Positions 8,904-18,637 are shown, counted from the stretch's first letter. The stretch: DNA of 64,000 nucleotides from Bordetella sp. (GCA_017308115.1 JAFKFS010000015.1:1-64000); one strand, 5' to 3'. The notes: a model not told the origin generated them from the sequence alone. Numbers and translations: made by a program.

Positions 8904-9665
8904 ATGCTGGCGCGCATGGAGGAGAGCCTGGACGCCAAGCCTGCGCACTATCGCCTGTCGCGGGCGACGTGGGAGATCATTCTGGAGGCCTATCGCAACG
9001 GGGCGACCGTGCCGGAGCTGAGCGAGCGGTGGCGGGTGTCGCAGCACGCCCTGCGCAAGCGGATCACCGTCCACGGCGCGACCAAGCGGGACTGGGGCGA
9101 CGCGCGGGCACGCGAACAGGCCGAGGCGCGCGAGCGGATGCAGGCCGAGCGGGCGGCGGCCGAGGCGGTTCGAACCGAGGCCCTGTTCCTCCCGTCCGAA
9201 GGAGGTGCGGACGAGACGGCGGAGGCCCTGGCCGAGACGGCGATGCGGGCCTCGGCGCGGGCCATGCGGGGGCGGATGTGGGACGAGGCCAGGGCCCTGG
9301 CCCAGCTGGCCGAGGCCTATGGCCGGATGGCGCAAAGGGGCGAGCGGGCGCGGGGACGCGGCGAGGTGACGCTGGACGACATTCCGCTGGAGCTGATCAA
9401 GGCGCTGGCGCTGGACGAGGATCAGTGCGCCTCCAGCCGCCTGGCGATCTGGGACGAGGCGGACCCGCATCCGGTCAAGCGGGAATACTGGGCGGCCAGC
9501 GCGGCCCAGCACCAGGCGGGCATGGACGAATGGCTGGCCCTGCTGCGGGAGCGCAAGACGCTGAGGAGTCGAATCCGCGAACTGGAGGCGGCGGCGGGCC
9601 TGGACCCCGCTCGCGATCAGGCGACGACGGGGCGCGGCGGTGAAGATGAAGAATCCTTCATATAA
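8904..9665 (+). CDS. Helix-turn-helix protein of unknown function
   Basis: 253 residues. Near the N-terminus (residues 14-55) is a helix-turn-helix-like segment, LSRATWEIILEAYRNGATVP followed by ELSERWRVSQHALRKRI, reminiscent of resolvase- or terminase-small-subunit-type DNA-binding domains. The middle is an Ala/Glu/Arg-rich helical region (residues about 65-140) and the C-terminus is also helical. Met 8916 is an alternative start; neither has a clear ribosome site, so the message may be leaderless or the start slightly different. No prophage genes are nearby, so a terminase role is not supported. It ends 76 bases before the M16 peptidase gene on the same strand. Confidence 0.7.
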   Translation: MLARMEESLDAKPAHYRLSRATWEIILEAYRNGATVPELSERWRVSQHALRKRITVHGATKRDWGDARAREQAEARERMQAERAAAEAVRTEALFLPSEGGADETAEALAETAMRASARAMRGRMWDEARALAQLAEAYGRMAQRGERARGRGEVTLDDIPLELIKALALDEDQCASSRLAIWDEADPHPVKREYWAASAAQHQAGMDEWLALLRERKTLRSRIRELEAAAGLDPARDQATTGRGGEDEESFI

Positions 9666-9741
9666 CAATGTGTCGCGTTGCAGAGACGGCGCGCGCGGTT
9701 AAGGTCCGCCTCAACATGATCCGTTGGGGACTGAAACCGTC

Positions 9742-12597
9742 ATGCGCCTTGCCGCCTCTTCCGTTGCGCTCGCCGCCCTGCTGGCCGTGAGCACGCCCGT
9801 GATCGCCGCGCCCGCCGCGACCGCCTCCGCCGCTGCGAACGCCGCCCAGGCCGAGCCCCTGCGCGGGGCGCCGGCCGCCGAGCTGATCGCCCGCGTCGAC
9901 ATTCCGTGGAAGCGCTTCCAGCTCGACAACGGGCTGACCGTGCTGGTCCACGAGGACCGCAAGGCGCCCGTGGTGGCGGTGTCGGTCTGGTATAACGTCG
10001 GATCGAAGGACGAGCCCAAGGGCTCGACCGGCTTCGCCCACCTGTTCGAGCACCTGATGTTCGGCGGGTCCGAGAACTCGCCCTCCAGCCACATCCAGAC
10101 GATGAACGCGGCGGGCGCGACCAGCCTGAACGGCACGACCTGGTTCGACCGCACCAACTATTTCCAGACGGTGCCGACCCCGGCGCTGGAATACACCCTG
10201 TATCTGGAATCCGACCGCATGGGCTACCTGCTGGGGCAGGTCAGCCAGGAGGTGCTGGATCTGCAGCGCGGCGTCGTCCAGAACGAGAAGCGCCAAGGCG
10301 ACAACCAGCCCTATGGCCTGACCTATTACGCCACGCTTGAGGCGCTGTTCCCCGAGGGGCACCCCTATCGTCACTCGACCATCGGCTCCATGGCCGACCT
10401 GGACGCGGCCAGCATGGAGACGGTGCGCGACTGGTTCCGCCAGAACTATGGACCGAACAACGCCGTCCTGGTCCTGTCGGGCGACATCGACGAGGCAAAG
10501 GCCCGCGAACTGACGCAGAAGTATTTCGGCGCCATCGCGCGCGGTCCGGTCAACACCCCGGCGGCGGCCCCCGTGCCGACCCTGGCGGCGCCGGTCGAGC
10601 AGGTGCTGCACGACCGCGTGGCCCAGACGCGCATCAGCCGCACCTGGGTCGTGCCGGGCCTGGGCGATCCGGACTCCGTGCCGCTGAGCGTCGGCGCCTC
10701 GGTGCTGGGCGGCCTGGCCAGCTCGCGCCTGGACAATGTGCTGGTGCGCGACGAACAGACCGCCTCCAGCGTCTCGGCCGGCAACCAGACCTTCCAGCGC
10801 GTCGGCATGTTCAGCTATTCCGCCATGGTCAAGCCGGGCGCCGATGCGGACGCCGTGGCCAAACACATGGACGAGGTGCTGGCCGACCTGATCGCCAACG
10901 GCCCGACGCAGGACGAGATCAACCGCGTCGTCACCCGCTACGCCTCGCAGCGCATCCAGGGGCTGGAGACCGCCAACGGCAAGGCCTCGGTCCTGGCCGA
11001 GGGGCAGCTGTATGCGAACGATCCCGACTTCTACAAGAAGGAGCTGGCGGCCTATGCGGCGGTGACCCCCGCCCAGGTGCAGGCGGCCCTGCGGAAGTGG
11101 CTGAGCCGCCCCGTCTACAGCCAGATCGTCATGCCTGGCGAGCGCGAAGCCTACGCCGAGGCCGCCGCCGCCCCCTCGGGCGCGACGCCGGTTCCGGCCG
11201 AGCCGATCCAGCGCGTGGCCCGCGATCCCGCCCCGACCATCGGCCAGGTCTCCAACGTCGACTTCCCGGCGGTGGAGCGCGCCGCCCTGTCGAACGGGAT
11301 CGAGATCGTCTACGCCCGCTCGACCACCGTGCCGGTGACGCGCGTGGCGCTGGAGTTCGACGCCGGCGTCGCGGCCGACCGCGCCGACCGCCTGGGCGCC
11401 CACACCCTGATGCTCAACGTCATGCAGGAAGGCACGACGACGCGCGACTCCAAGGCCCTGGCCGAGGCGCAGGAGCGCCTGGGCGCCAGCGTCTCCGTCG
11501 GCTCGTCGATGGACCGCACCGTGGCCAATCTGTCGGCGGTGACGACCAATCTGCGGCCGTCGCTGACCCTGCTGTCGGACGTGGTGCGCAACCCCGCCTT
11601 CGCCCCGGCCGAGATCGAGCGCCTGCGCGCCACCCGCCTGGCCGCCCTGGCCAATGAGAAGACCCAGCCCGCCGCCATCGCCGGCCGCGCCCTGCCGCCG
11701 CTGATCTATGGCGAGGGGCACCCCTACGGCCGTCCGTTCGGCGGCACGGGCGACGAGGCGGTCATCCGCGCCCTGACCCGCGACGACCTGATGGCCGAAC
11801 ACGCCCGCTGGATCCGCCCGGACAACGCCAGGCTGTTCGTCGTCTCCGACCTGCCGCTGGCGGAGCTGAAGCCGCAGCTGGAGGCGGCGTTCGGAAACTG
11901 GCGCGCCCCGGCGACGGCCAAGGGCGTCAAGGCCTTCGACGCCGCCCTGCCGCAGACCTCGGCTCGGGTGGTGCTGATCGACCGGCCGCAGTCGCCGCAG
12001 TCGCTGATCTACGGCGGTCAGGTGCTGCCGGTGTCGGGGACGGACGACATCCTGACCCTGACCACGGCCAATACGGTGCTGGGCACGGACTTCCTGTCGC
12101 GCATCAACGCCGACCTGCGCGAGACCAAGGGCTGGTCCTACGGCGTGCGCGGAACCATTAGCCAGTTGCAGAACCGCGCCCCCTACATCGTCAACGCCCC
12201 GGTCCAGGCCGACCGCACGGGCGAGTCGATCGCCGCCCTGATCGGCCAGTACGAACGCTTCCTCGGCGCCGAGGGCGTGACCCCGGCCGAGCGCGAGCGC
12301 ACCGTCCTGGGCGACACCCGCGCCCTGTCGGGCAGCTATGAGACCTCGTTCCAGGTGCTGAACGCCCTGCGCTCCAACGCCCTCTACCGCCGTCCGGACG
12401 ACTATCAGGAGACCCTGGCGGGCCGCATCAACGCCCTGACGGCCGAACAGATGGACGCCGCCGCGCGCGCCGCCATCCAGCCGTCGCGCTTCGTCTGGGT
12501 GGTGGTCGGCGACGCCTCGGTGGTCAAGCCGCAGATGGACGCCCTGGGCCTGCCGGTCGAGGTGCGCGCCGTCGAAGCGCCGAAGACGACGCAGTAA
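9742..12597 (+). CDS. Exported M16-family zinc metallopeptidase, duplicated domain
   Basis: 951 residues with a signal peptide (MRLAASSVALAALLAVSTPV, cleavage after IAA/PAA). The first M16 half carries the inverted zinc motif HLFEH (His100, Glu103, His104) and a downstream Glu in VVQNEKRQG. The second half (about 515-930) has the M16 fold but lacks HxxEH: the equivalent position reads LGAHTLMLNVMQEG, so it is the inactive partner half. Two-domain exported M16 enzymes degrade peptides in the periplasm, in the pitrilysin/PqqL manner. ATG 9742 is chosen over an upstream TTG at 9724 because the signal peptide begins there. It is a single gene with a strong terminator behind it. Confidence 0.95.
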   Translation: MRLAASSVALAALLAVSTPVIAAPAATASAAANAAQAEPLRGAPAAELIARVDIPWKRFQLDNGLTVLVHEDRKAPVVAVSVWYNVGSKDEPKGSTGFAHLFEHLMFGGSENSPSSHIQTMNAAGATSLNGTTWFDRTNYFQTVPTPALEYTLYLESDRMGYLLGQVSQEVLDLQRGVVQNEKRQGDNQPYGLTYYATLEALFPEGHPYRHSTIGSMADLDAASMETVRDWFRQNYGPNNAVLVLSGDIDEAKARELTQKYFGAIARGPVNTPAAAPVPTLAAPVEQVLHDRVAQTRISRTWVVPGLGDPDSVPLSVGASVLGGLASSRLDNVLVRDEQTASSVSAGNQTFQRVGMFSYSAMVKPGADADAVAKHMDEVLADLIANGPTQDEINRVVTRYASQRIQGLETANGKASVLAEGQLYANDPDFYKKELAAYAAVTPAQVQAALRKWLSRPVYSQIVMPGEREAYAEAAAAPSGATPVPAEPIQRVARDPAPTIGQVSNVDFPAVERAALSNGIEIVYARSTTVPVTRVALEFDAGVAADRADRLGAHTLMLNVMQEGTTTRDSKALAEAQERLGASVSVGSSMDRTVANLSAVTTNLRPSLTLLSDVVRNPAFAPAEIERLRATRLAALANEKTQPAAIAGRALPPLIYGEGHPYGRPFGGTGDEAVIRALTRDDLMAEHARWIRPDNARLFVVSDLPLAELKPQLEAAFGNWRAPATAKGVKAFDAALPQTSARVVLIDRPQSPQSLIYGGQVLPVSGTDDILTLTTANTVLGTDFLSRINADLRETKGWSYGVRGTISQLQNRAPYIVNAPVQADRTGESIAALIGQYERFLGAEGVTPAERERTVLGDTRALSGSYETSFQVLNALRSNALYRRPDDYQETLAGRINALTAEQMDAAARAAIQPSRFVWVVVGDASVVKPQMDALGLPVEVRAVEAPKTTQ

Positions 12598-12622
12598 GGC
12601 GGCTAGCAGCCCTGACATGAAG

Positions 12623-12660
12623 ACGGCCGGCGGGGCGACCCGTCGGCCGTTTTCACTTTT
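12623..12660 (+). terminator. Rho-independent terminator of the M16 peptidase gene
   Basis: 12-bp stem acggccggcggg / cccgtcggccgt (one G-T pair) closed by a GCGA tetraloop (GNRA type) and followed by tttcactttt. Confidence 0.9.
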
Positions 12661-12692
12661 GAGCGATCCTTGGAAAGCGGTGACGGACATCC

Positions 12693-12807
12693 CCGCTCAT
12701 CCCGGCGGACGCCGGGATCCAGAGCTTTGGCTTCTGGGCGCTACGCTCAAGGGTCGGGACTGAGATTGGCGCTCTCACTGGGTCCCGGCGTCCGCCGGGA
12801 TGAGCGG
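12693..12807. repeat. Composite inverted repeat, family B
   Basis: Ends are inverted copies: ccgctcatcccggcggacg at the left and cgtccgccgggatgagcgg at the right, each itself a hairpin. The centre contains ccagagctttgg, paralleled by ccagtactttgg in the copy at 60360-60488. About 115 bp, a MITE/BIME-like intergenic element. Confidence 0.8.
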
Positions 12808-12898
12808 AGCAAAGGACGGCGCCCTCCAAAGACGATGGTTGACCCCGAGCGCGGCCGGGGCGAGCCTTCCACCCCCTCCTCCCCTCGCCGGAGCCTTC

Positions 12899-13645
12899 AT
12901 GCCGACCGACGCCCTGCCCTCCTCCGCCCGCGCCCCGCGCCTGGCCGTGCTGATCGACGGCGAGAACGCCTCGGCCCGCATCGCCGAGGCCCTGTTCACC
13001 GAGATCGCCACCCTGGGCGAGGCCTCGGCGCGACGCATCTACGGCGATGCGGCCAGTTCGGCGCTGCGCGGCTGGATCGACGTCCTGCCCCGCTGGGCGA
13101 TCCAGTGGCAGCAGAATTTCCAGAACACCAAGGGCAAGAATTCCGGCGACATCGCCCTGGTCATCGACGCCATGGACCTGTTGCACTCGGGGCGGTTCGA
13201 CGGCTTCTGCCTGGTGTCGTCGGACAGCGACTTCACCCGGCTGGCGGCGCGCATCCGCGAACAGGGCGTGCCGGTCTACGGCTTCGGCGAGCGAAAGACC
13301 CCCGAGAGCTTCCGCCAAGCCTGCACCCGCTTCATCTACACCGAGAACCTGACCGGACGGGCGGTCGTGGAGGCGGGCGCCGAGGCCGCGCCCTCGTCCG
13401 AGCCCGAGCGCAGGCCTGCGGAGGCCGCCCCCCTGATCGCCGCCGCCATCAACGACATGGACGAGGACGGCGACGGCTGGGTCAACATCGGCGGCGTCGC
13501 CAACCGCCTGCGCAACACCTATCCCGACTTCGACCAGCGCACCTACGGCCAGGCCAAGCTGTCGGATCTGATCCGCGCTACAGGCCGCTTCGACGTCGAG
13601 GCCGGGGCGGGCGGGGCCATGCGGGTTCGGGTCAGACCCCGCTGA
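12899..13645 (+). CDS. NYN-domain ribonuclease-like protein with C-terminal OST-HTH/LOTUS domain
   Basis: 248 residues. Residues 15-155 form a NYN (PIN-like) domain: LAVLIDGENAS and GDIALVIDAMDLL, then FCLVSSDSDFTRLAARIRE, which supply the conserved acidic metal-binding residues; YGFGERKTPESF is typical of the bacterial family. Residues about 178-248 (LIAAAINDMDEDGDGWVNIG, then GVANRLRNTYPDFDQRTYG) form an OST-HTH/LOTUS domain, which binds RNA (G-quadruplex or helicase partners in other systems). NYN-LOTUS fusions are widespread in bacteria, with proposed roles in RNA processing but little direct evidence. The start at 12899 has GGAG seven bases upstream. Confidence 0.9.
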   Translation: MPTDALPSSARAPRLAVLIDGENASARIAEALFTEIATLGEASARRIYGDAASSALRGWIDVLPRWAIQWQQNFQNTKGKNSGDIALVIDAMDLLHSGRFDGFCLVSSDSDFTRLAARIREQGVPVYGFGERKTPESFRQACTRFIYTENLTGRAVVEAGAEAAPSSEPERRPAEAAPLIAAAINDMDEDGDGWVNIGGVANRLRNTYPDFDQRTYGQAKLSDLIRATGRFDVEAGAGGAMRVRVRPR

Positions 13646-13731
13646 CAAGCTGCGCTATTCGGATAACATTGTTGCCGAAAACCCTCTCATGGGTCAGGAT
13701 AGGCTAACGTCCTCGCCCCGGGAGCTTCACC

Positions 13732-14067
13732 ATGATGCTGATCGTCGCCGCCGCTATCGCCCTGCTGGGGACGCCCGGCCTGCAAAACGAGGAAGAAGCG
13801 CCCGGCCCCCGGATCGCCTCCAGCACCCCGTCGCGCAGCATTTCGGCCCGGGCGCCGACCCTGCCCGATGGACCCACCCGCGTGGTCTGCGAGCGTGAAA
13901 AGGCACTCGACAGCAACATCATGCGCCGCGTCTGTCGGCAAGTGCCGGTCAACTCCAGCGAACGCGAGCGCATGGCCGGCGATCACCTCCGGCAGCTGCA
14001 GAGCATAGGTCTGAACTCCGAGAACGGCCCCCGGATGCGCCAACCCGGCGGACGGCCGGTGAACTGA
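13732..14067 (+). CDS. Small exported protein, first of a tandem paralogue pair
   Basis: 111 residues with a hydrophobic signal segment (MMLIVAAAIALLGTPG). The conserved core is ARAPTLPDGPTRVVCEREKA followed by [20 protein letters not shown], with two cysteines (CER and CRQ) that could form a disulphide in the periplasm. The start has GGGAG seven bases upstream. The core is repeated in the adjacent downstream reading frame, with about two-thirds identical residues. No named family is recognised; proteins of this shape are common as small hypothetical exported proteins in Caulobacterales. Confidence 0.75.
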   Translation: MMLIVAAAIALLGTPGLQNEEEAPGPRIASSTPSRSISARAPTLPDGPTRVVCEREKALDSNIMRRVCRQVPVNSSERERMAGDHLRQLQSIGLNSENGPRMRQPGGRPVN

Positions 14068-14068
14068 C

Positions 14069-14336
14069 ATGCTCGCGGCGGCGGTCCTGTCTCAAGTTCC
14101 CTTGGCGACCGAATCTCGACCCTCGCCGCCCCGCGCCCGTGCGCGTCATCGCGGCGCGCGCTCCGAGCCTGCCTGAGGGCCCGACGCGCGTCGTCTGCAC
14201 CCGCGAGCGGCCGATGGACAGCAATATCGCGCGCCGTGTCTGTCGGCGTGTGCCGGTGAACAGTAGCGAGCGCGAACGCATGGCCGCCGACATGTTGAAG
14301 GACATGCAGCGTCTGGGGCGCATCGAAGGGGACTGA
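14069..14336 (+). pseudogene. Tandem paralogue of 13732-14067, apparently frameshifted
   Basis: ATG 14069 begins one base after the preceding stop and encodes a signal-like MLAAAVLSQVPLATESRPS, but this frame stops at the TGA following CGCTCCGAGCCTGCC. The homologous core (ARAPSLPEGPTRVVCTRERP, then [20 protein letters not shown]) is in another frame and runs to 14336. The frame must change near the GC-rich ccgccccgcgcccgtgcgcg (about 14126-14145). Either a true frameshift has broken the copy or the assembly has an indel; alternatively a GTG at 14139 gives a 65-residue protein without a signal peptide. Both cysteines are kept, so decay is recent or the protein is still made. Confidence 0.6.
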
Positions 14337-14407
14337 CCGGAGCGGATTCGCCGCCGGAAGCCGCCCTGCCCCCTTCCCCCGCGCGCGGGGTGGTCTATGT
14401 GTGGGCC

Positions 14408-16306
14408 ATGGCCGCTGCAGAGACCCCCGTCGAGACCTTCAAACGCGCCCTGTCGCATGCGGCGCGGGCGCTGGCCGAGCAGGCCGAGCTGGAAGTGCAT
14501 TTCGGCAGCGACGGGCCGCGGCTGTCGAACGGCGTGCTGACCCTGCCCCATCCGCCGCGCGACCCGGCCGCGCCCGAGAGCGCCGCCCTGCGCGGTCAGG
14601 CGGACCGGCTGGCGCTGCGTCTGGCCAACCATGATCCGGCGCTGGACGCGCGGCTGCGCCCGACGGACATGAACGCCGCCGAGGTGTTCGACGCCGTCGA
14701 GCAGGCCCGCGTCGAGGCCGTCGGCGCGCGCGAGCTGAAGGGGGTGCGGCGCAACCTCGAGTCCGCCCTGATCACCCGGCTGGAAAAGTCCGGCGCCCTG
14801 CGCGCCGAGGCGGCCCAGGTGCCGGTGGCCGAGGCGGCCGCCCTGTTGCTGCGCGAACGGATGACGGGCGAACCGGCGCCCGACGGCGCCAAGACCATGC
14901 TGGACCGGGTCCGCGCCGAACTGGAGGCCAAGGCGGGCGCCGAGCTGGACGCCCTAGCCGCCCTGGGCGACGATCAGGCGGCCTTCGGGACGCGGATGAA
15001 GGACCTGCTGCGCGCGCTGGACCTGGACCCCGGCGACGCCGACGGCGGCGACTCGCCGGAGGAGGAGGGCGAGGACGACGCCGACAAACCCGATCAGGAC
15101 GAGGCCGATCCGGACGAGCAGGAAGAACAGGACGGCGGCGACGGCGGCGAGTCCCTGGACGGCGCGGCCGACGATTCCTCCGCCGAGGACGAACGTCAGG
15201 CTCGCCCCGACGGCACGCCCGGCGAACCGGACGGCGAGGGCCAGGAAGACGCTCCCGAACTGAGCGAGGGGGACCGCCCCAACCACCAGCGGACCCAGGA
15301 CGACGGCCGGGCGGTCGAGGCCTATCACGCCTTCACCACCGCCTATGACGAGATCATCGACGCCGCCGAACTGTGCGATCCGATGGAGCTGGACCGGCTG
15401 CGCGCCCTGCTGGACGCTCAGCTGTCGACCCTGGGCAGCGTCGTCTCGCGCCTGGCCAACAAGCTGCAGCGGCGCCTGCTGGCCCAGCAGAACCGCAGCT
15501 GGATGTTCGATCTCGAGGAAGGCATGCTGGACACGGCGCGCCTGACCCGCGTCATCACCGACCCGACCAGCCCCCTGTCGTTCAAGATGGAGAGCGAAAG
15601 CCCGTTCCGCGACACGGTCGTGACCCTGCTGCTGGACAACTCCGGCTCGATGCGCGGGCGGCCGATCATGGTGGCGGCGGTGTGCGCCGACATCCTGGCG
15701 CGGACGCTGGAGCGGTGCGGGGTCAAGGTCGAGATCCTGGGCTTCACCACCCGCGCCTGGAAGGGCGGGCAGAGCCGCGAGGCCTGGATCAGCGCCGGCA
15801 AGCCCGCCCATCCGGGCCGCCTGAACGACCTGCGCCACATCATCTACAAGGGCGCGGACGCGCCGTGGCGCCGGGCCAAGAAGAACCTGGGCCTGATGAT
15901 GCGCGAGGGCCTGCTGAAGGAGAACATCGACGGCGAGGCGCTGGAGTGGGCGCACGACCGCCTGATGGCCCGGCCCGAGCAGCGGCGCATCATGATGGTG
16001 ATCTCGGACGGCTCGCCGGTCGACGACTCGACCCAGTCGGCCAACGCCGCCCTCTACCTCGACAAGCACCTGCGCCAGGTGATCGAGAGGATCGAGACGC
16101 GCAGCCCGGTCGAGCTGCTGGCCATCGGCATCGGCCACGACGTGACCCGCTGGTATCGCCGCGCCCTGACCATCGTCGACGTCGAACAGTTGGCGGGCGC
16201 CATGACCGAGAAGCTGGCCGAACTGTTCGAGGCCGAGCCGAAGGCCGTGGGCGGCCAGACGTTCGGCGGCCAGGGCGGGCGGGCCCCGCGCAAGCGCGCG
16301 GCGTGA
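14408..16306 (+). CDS. cobT: Aerobic cobaltochelatase subunit CobT
   Basis: 632 residues. The middle (about 205-300) is a strongly acidic Asp/Glu linker. The C-terminal part is a CobT-type von Willebrand A domain with the MIDAS motif DNSGSM and matching downstream features ([10 protein letters not shown]). CobT works with the AAA+ ATPase CobS and the large subunit CobN to insert cobalt into hydrogenobyrinic acid a,c-diamide in the aerobic cobalamin pathway. CobS and CobN are not in the window, although cobS often precedes cobT. ATG 14408 is preferred over in-frame ATG 14390. It overlaps the next gene by GTGA. No cobalamin riboswitch is visible upstream. Confidence 0.93.
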   Translation: MAAAETPVETFKRALSHAARALAEQAELEVHFGSDGPRLSNGVLTLPHPPRDPAAPESAALRGQADRLALRLANHDPALDARLRPTDMNAAEVFDAVEQARVEAVGARELKGVRRNLESALITRLEKSGALRAEAAQVPVAEAAALLLRERMTGEPAPDGAKTMLDRVRAELEAKAGAELDALAALGDDQAAFGTRMKDLLRALDLDPGDADGGDSPEEEGEDDADKPDQDEADPDEQEEQDGGDGGESLDGAADDSSAEDERQARPDGTPGEPDGEGQEDAPELSEGDRPNHQRTQDDGRAVEAYHAFTTAYDEIIDAAELCDPMELDRLRALLDAQLSTLGSVVSRLANKLQRRLLAQQNRSWMFDLEEGMLDTARLTRVITDPTSPLSFKMESESPFRDTVVTLLLDNSGSMRGRPIMVAAVCADILARTLERCGVKVEILGFTTRAWKGGQSREAWISAGKPAHPGRLNDLRHIIYKGADAPWRRAKKNLGLMMREGLLKENIDGEALEWAHDRLMARPEQRRIMMVISDGSPVDDSTQSANAALYLDKHLRQVIERIETRSPVELLAIGIGHDVTRWYRRALTIVDVEQLAGAMTEKLAELFEAEPKAVGGQTFGGQGGRAPRKRAA

Positions 16307-17271
16307 ACCGCCGCCTTCACGTCGTCGCCCTGATCTCCCTCGCCCTGGCGGCCTGCGCCGGGGCGGCGGTGTCCTCCCATCCGTGGACGTCCGGCGCCGC
16401 GGCCGACGGCTGGGCGCCGGCGGGCGGCTCGACGCGACAGGTCGGCCTGGGCTGGCCCGGCGGCGCCCGGCTGGCGCAGGGCGTGCGCTATGCGGGCGGG
16501 GTGCAGTTGATCGCGGCCCCGATCTCCAGCCTGCACGGCCTGTCGGACCTGAAGCTGACCGGCGACGGCGACTTCCTCGCCGTCTCGGATTCGGGCGATC
16601 TGGTGCGCGGGCGGCTGGAGTTGGACGCGGGCGGAAAGCTGACGGGGCTGGACGACCTGCGGGTGCGGCGGCTGACCACGGCCGACGGCGCGCCGATCGC
16701 CGACAAGCGCATGGGCGACGCCGAGGGCCTGGCCCTGATCGGCGACGCGGAGGTGCTGGTCAGCTTCGAGCGCGAGCACCGCCTCTGGAGCTACGGCCCG
16801 CTGGACGCGCTGCACACGAAGCCCGAGGCCCGGCCGCATCCGACGACGCGCTTTCCGCTGAACGAGGGGATGGAGGGGCTGGCCGCGGCGCCCGGCGGCT
16901 GGCGCGTGGGCGGCGAACGCGGCGGGGTCTGGGAGTGTTCGCTTGAAGGCTGCCGCACCGTGGTCGAGCCGACGGCGCCCTCCGACAGCTGGCGGCTGAC
17001 GGGGCTGGAGCGCGATCCTCGCGGCGACGGCTGGTTCGCGGTGCAGCGGTCGTGGCGCCCGCCCTTCGACGTGCGCGCGCGCGTGCGCCGCATGGACGCC
17101 GACGGCGTTCTGGGGCCGGTGCTGGTGGAGTTGAAGCTGCCGGGACTGGCCGACAATTTCGAGGGCGTCGCCGCCGAGGCGCGCGGCGAAGGGGTGCGCC
17201 TCTACATCCTGTCCGACGACAACGCCAATCCGGCGCAGAAGACGCTGATGCTGGCGTTTGACGTGGAGTGA
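16303..17271 (+). CDS. Phytase-like esterase-family lipoprotein
   Basis: 322 residues from a GTG overlapping the cobT stop (GTGA), indicating translational coupling. The N-terminus has a lipoprotein signal with lipobox LAAC (Cys about residue 18). The body resembles the phytase-like beta-propeller domain: [54 protein letters not shown] and [15 protein letters not shown] are the repeated acidic, Gly-rich blades of that family. Such proteins are often annotated as esterase-like activity of phytase; the substrate is not known. Being translationally coupled to cobT is common in this lineage but does not show a role in cobalamin synthesis. Confidence 0.85.
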   Translation: MNRRLHVVALISLALAACAGAAVSSHPWTSGAAADGWAPAGGSTRQVGLGWPGGARLAQGVRYAGGVQLIAAPISSLHGLSDLKLTGDGDFLAVSDSGDLVRGRLELDAGGKLTGLDDLRVRRLTTADGAPIADKRMGDAEGLALIGDAEVLVSFEREHRLWSYGPLDALHTKPEARPHPTTRFPLNEGMEGLAAAPGGWRVGGERGGVWECSLEGCRTVVEPTAPSDSWRLTGLERDPRGDGWFAVQRSWRPPFDVRARVRRMDADGVLGPVLVELKLPGLADNFEGVAAEARGEGVRLYILSDDNANPAQKTLMLAFDVE

Positions 17272-17276
17272 GCCCT

Positions 17277-17430
17277 TCTCCCTCCCCTTTATGAGGAGGG
17301 TGGCTGAGCCTGAAAGGCGAAGCCGGGTGGGGACAGCCGAGCCATTCAAGCGCCGCGCCCTGATCACCGAGCCCTCCCCACCCGGTCGCTGCGCGACCAC
17401 CCTCCCCATGAAGGGGAGGGAGAGGCGTTG
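17277..17430. repeat. Composite inverted intergenic repeat, family A
   Basis: Two oppositely oriented copies: the left arm ctccccttt/atgaggagggtgg runs into agccgggtgggg, and the right arm ctccccacccggtcgctgcg leads to ctccccat/gaaggggaggg. It occupies the gap between convergent genes and could fold into several stable hairpins, so it may also terminate transcription. Confidence 0.8.
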
Positions 17431-17439
17431 AGCTTGGAC

Positions 17440-18030
17440 TTAGATGCGTTCGCTGATCTTGATGGCGGCCTTGCAGCCGACCTTGATGACGCTGCTGAGC
17501 AGGCGGTAGGCGGGGGCCTCGCGGCTGCCGTGCTCGATGGCGTGGTCGTGGTGCGCCAGTTCCTCTTCGCGGAACTTCGTCAGCTCGGCGGCCAGGTCGG
17601 GATCGCGGTCGCGGATTTCCTCGATCTGGTCGGCGTAGTGTTTCTCGATGACGCTCTCGACCGCCTCGGTGCAGGCGTGGGCGGCCTTTTCCGAGATCAG
17701 GGCCGTCCCGGCGCCCAGGGCCGTGGCCGCCAGCTTCCACAGGGGGATCATGACCGTGGGCCGCACCCGGTTCTCGTTCAGCAAAGCCTCGAACCGGGCC
17801 AGGTGGACGGCCTCGTGCCCCTCCATCTCGGTCAGGTCGGCGGCGATGGCGTCCTTGCCCTTGCGGCCCTCCAGCACGGCGCGCTGGGCGCGGTAGATGT
17901 GGACGGCGGCGAACTCGCCCGCGTGGTCGACGCGCAGCATCTCGCCCAGGCGGGTTTTGTCCTGCCCCACGCCGGGGCGGGCCAGGGGAATGCGGCGGGC
18001 GGCGGAAACGGTTGCGGCGGCTTCGGTCAT
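17440..18030 (-). CDS. coq7: Demethoxyubiquinone hydroxylase (Coq7)
   Basis: 196 residues, usual length for bacterial Coq7. The di-iron ligands are visible: LRVDHAGEFAAVHIYRAQR (first Glu), EMEGHEAVHL (Glu and ExxH), ISEKAAHACTEAVESVIEKH (Glu) and FREEELAHHDHA (Glu and ExxH). The enzyme hydroxylates C6 of demethoxyubiquinone in the penultimate step of aerobic ubiquinone synthesis at the inner membrane. It reads leftward just after dsbB, separated by 12 bases, so the two are probably co-transcribed; ubiquinone is the electron acceptor of DsbB, a sensible pairing. Confidence 0.95.
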   Translation of the reverse strand: MTEAAATVSAARRIPLARPGVGQDKTRLGEMLRVDHAGEFAAVHIYRAQRAVLEGRKGKDAIAADLTEMEGHEAVHLARFEALLNENRVRPTVMIPLWKLAATALGAGTALISEKAAHACTEAVESVIEKHYADQIEEIRDRDPDLAAELTKFREEELAHHDHAIEHGSREAPAYRLLSSVIKVGCKAAIKISERI

Positions 18031-18042
18031 GACGCTTCGATC

Positions 18043-18582
18043 CTAGCTCCTCGGCGCGCGCGCGTCCTTGGGACGTTTCGCCGCCAGCAGGCTGAAGATA
18101 GCCAGCGCCAGGGAGATCACAAAGTTCCAGCCCGCCATCGACAGGCCCGCGAAGCTCCACGGAACGTCGCCGCAGGAGACGAAGGCCGCGCTTCCGCCGG
18201 TGCCGTCGGCCAGGGCCGTCAGCGCCGACAGGTCGATGGCGGCCGCCGGCGCGGCCATGCAGGTGGCCGGCAGGGCCCACCACTTCAGCTCGCCCCCGGC
18301 GTGATAGCCCGCCGTGATCGCCCCTGTCAGGAAGACGACGGCCAGCAGGAAGGCGGCGATGCGCGGCGTGCCCCGGCTTGCCCGGCTGAACAGGGCCCAG
18401 AAGGTGGCGGCCCCGGCGATGGCGACGGCGGCCCAGTAGACCTCGCGCTGCTTCAGGCACAGGTTGCAGGGCGCCATGCCGCCGAACCGCTCGAAGGCAT
18501 GGGCCGCGCCCAGCATGGCCAGGGCGGCGGCCAGGGCGAAGGCCGTCCACCAGCGGGTCAGCAATTTGTAGATCGCGCTCAT
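18043..18582 (-). CDS. dsbB: Disulfide bond formation protein B (DsbB)
   Basis: 179 residues with four predicted membrane segments (about 14-30, 47-63, 76-92 and 145-165). The first periplasmic loop has the redox pair CNLC (in MAPCNLCLKQREVYW), and the second loop has Cys in LPATCMAAP and FVSCGDVPW, the second DsbB pair. DsbB re-oxidises DsbA by passing electrons to ubiquinone. The gene lies immediately upstream of coq7 on the minus strand. Confidence 0.93.
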   Translation of the reverse strand: MSAIYKLLTRWWTAFALAAALAMLGAAHAFERFGGMAPCNLCLKQREVYWAAVAIAGAATFWALFSRASRGTPRIAAFLLAVVFLTGAITAGYHAGGELKWWALPATCMAAPAAAIDLSALTALADGTGGSAAFVSCGDVPWSFAGLSMAGWNFVISLALAIFSLLAAKRPKDARAPRS

Positions 18583-18637
18583 CTGCGCCTCACAGGAACC
18601 AGGCGCCCCTCATAAACCGGGCCGGGACCGGCGTCGA

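Noticed and set aside
8904..9665. Phage terminase small subunit
   Set aside because: The HTH is only loosely similar, and no large terminase, portal or other phage genes are nearby.
9658..12690. 1010-codon minus-strand open frame opposite the M16 peptidase
   Set aside because: Low-complexity composition (Gly/His/Arg/Gln) with no recognisable domain; the plus-strand gene has HLFEH and a signal peptide.
14337..14407. Cobalamin riboswitch upstream of cobT
   Set aside because: Only about 70 bases, with no B12-box-like sequence or complex fold.
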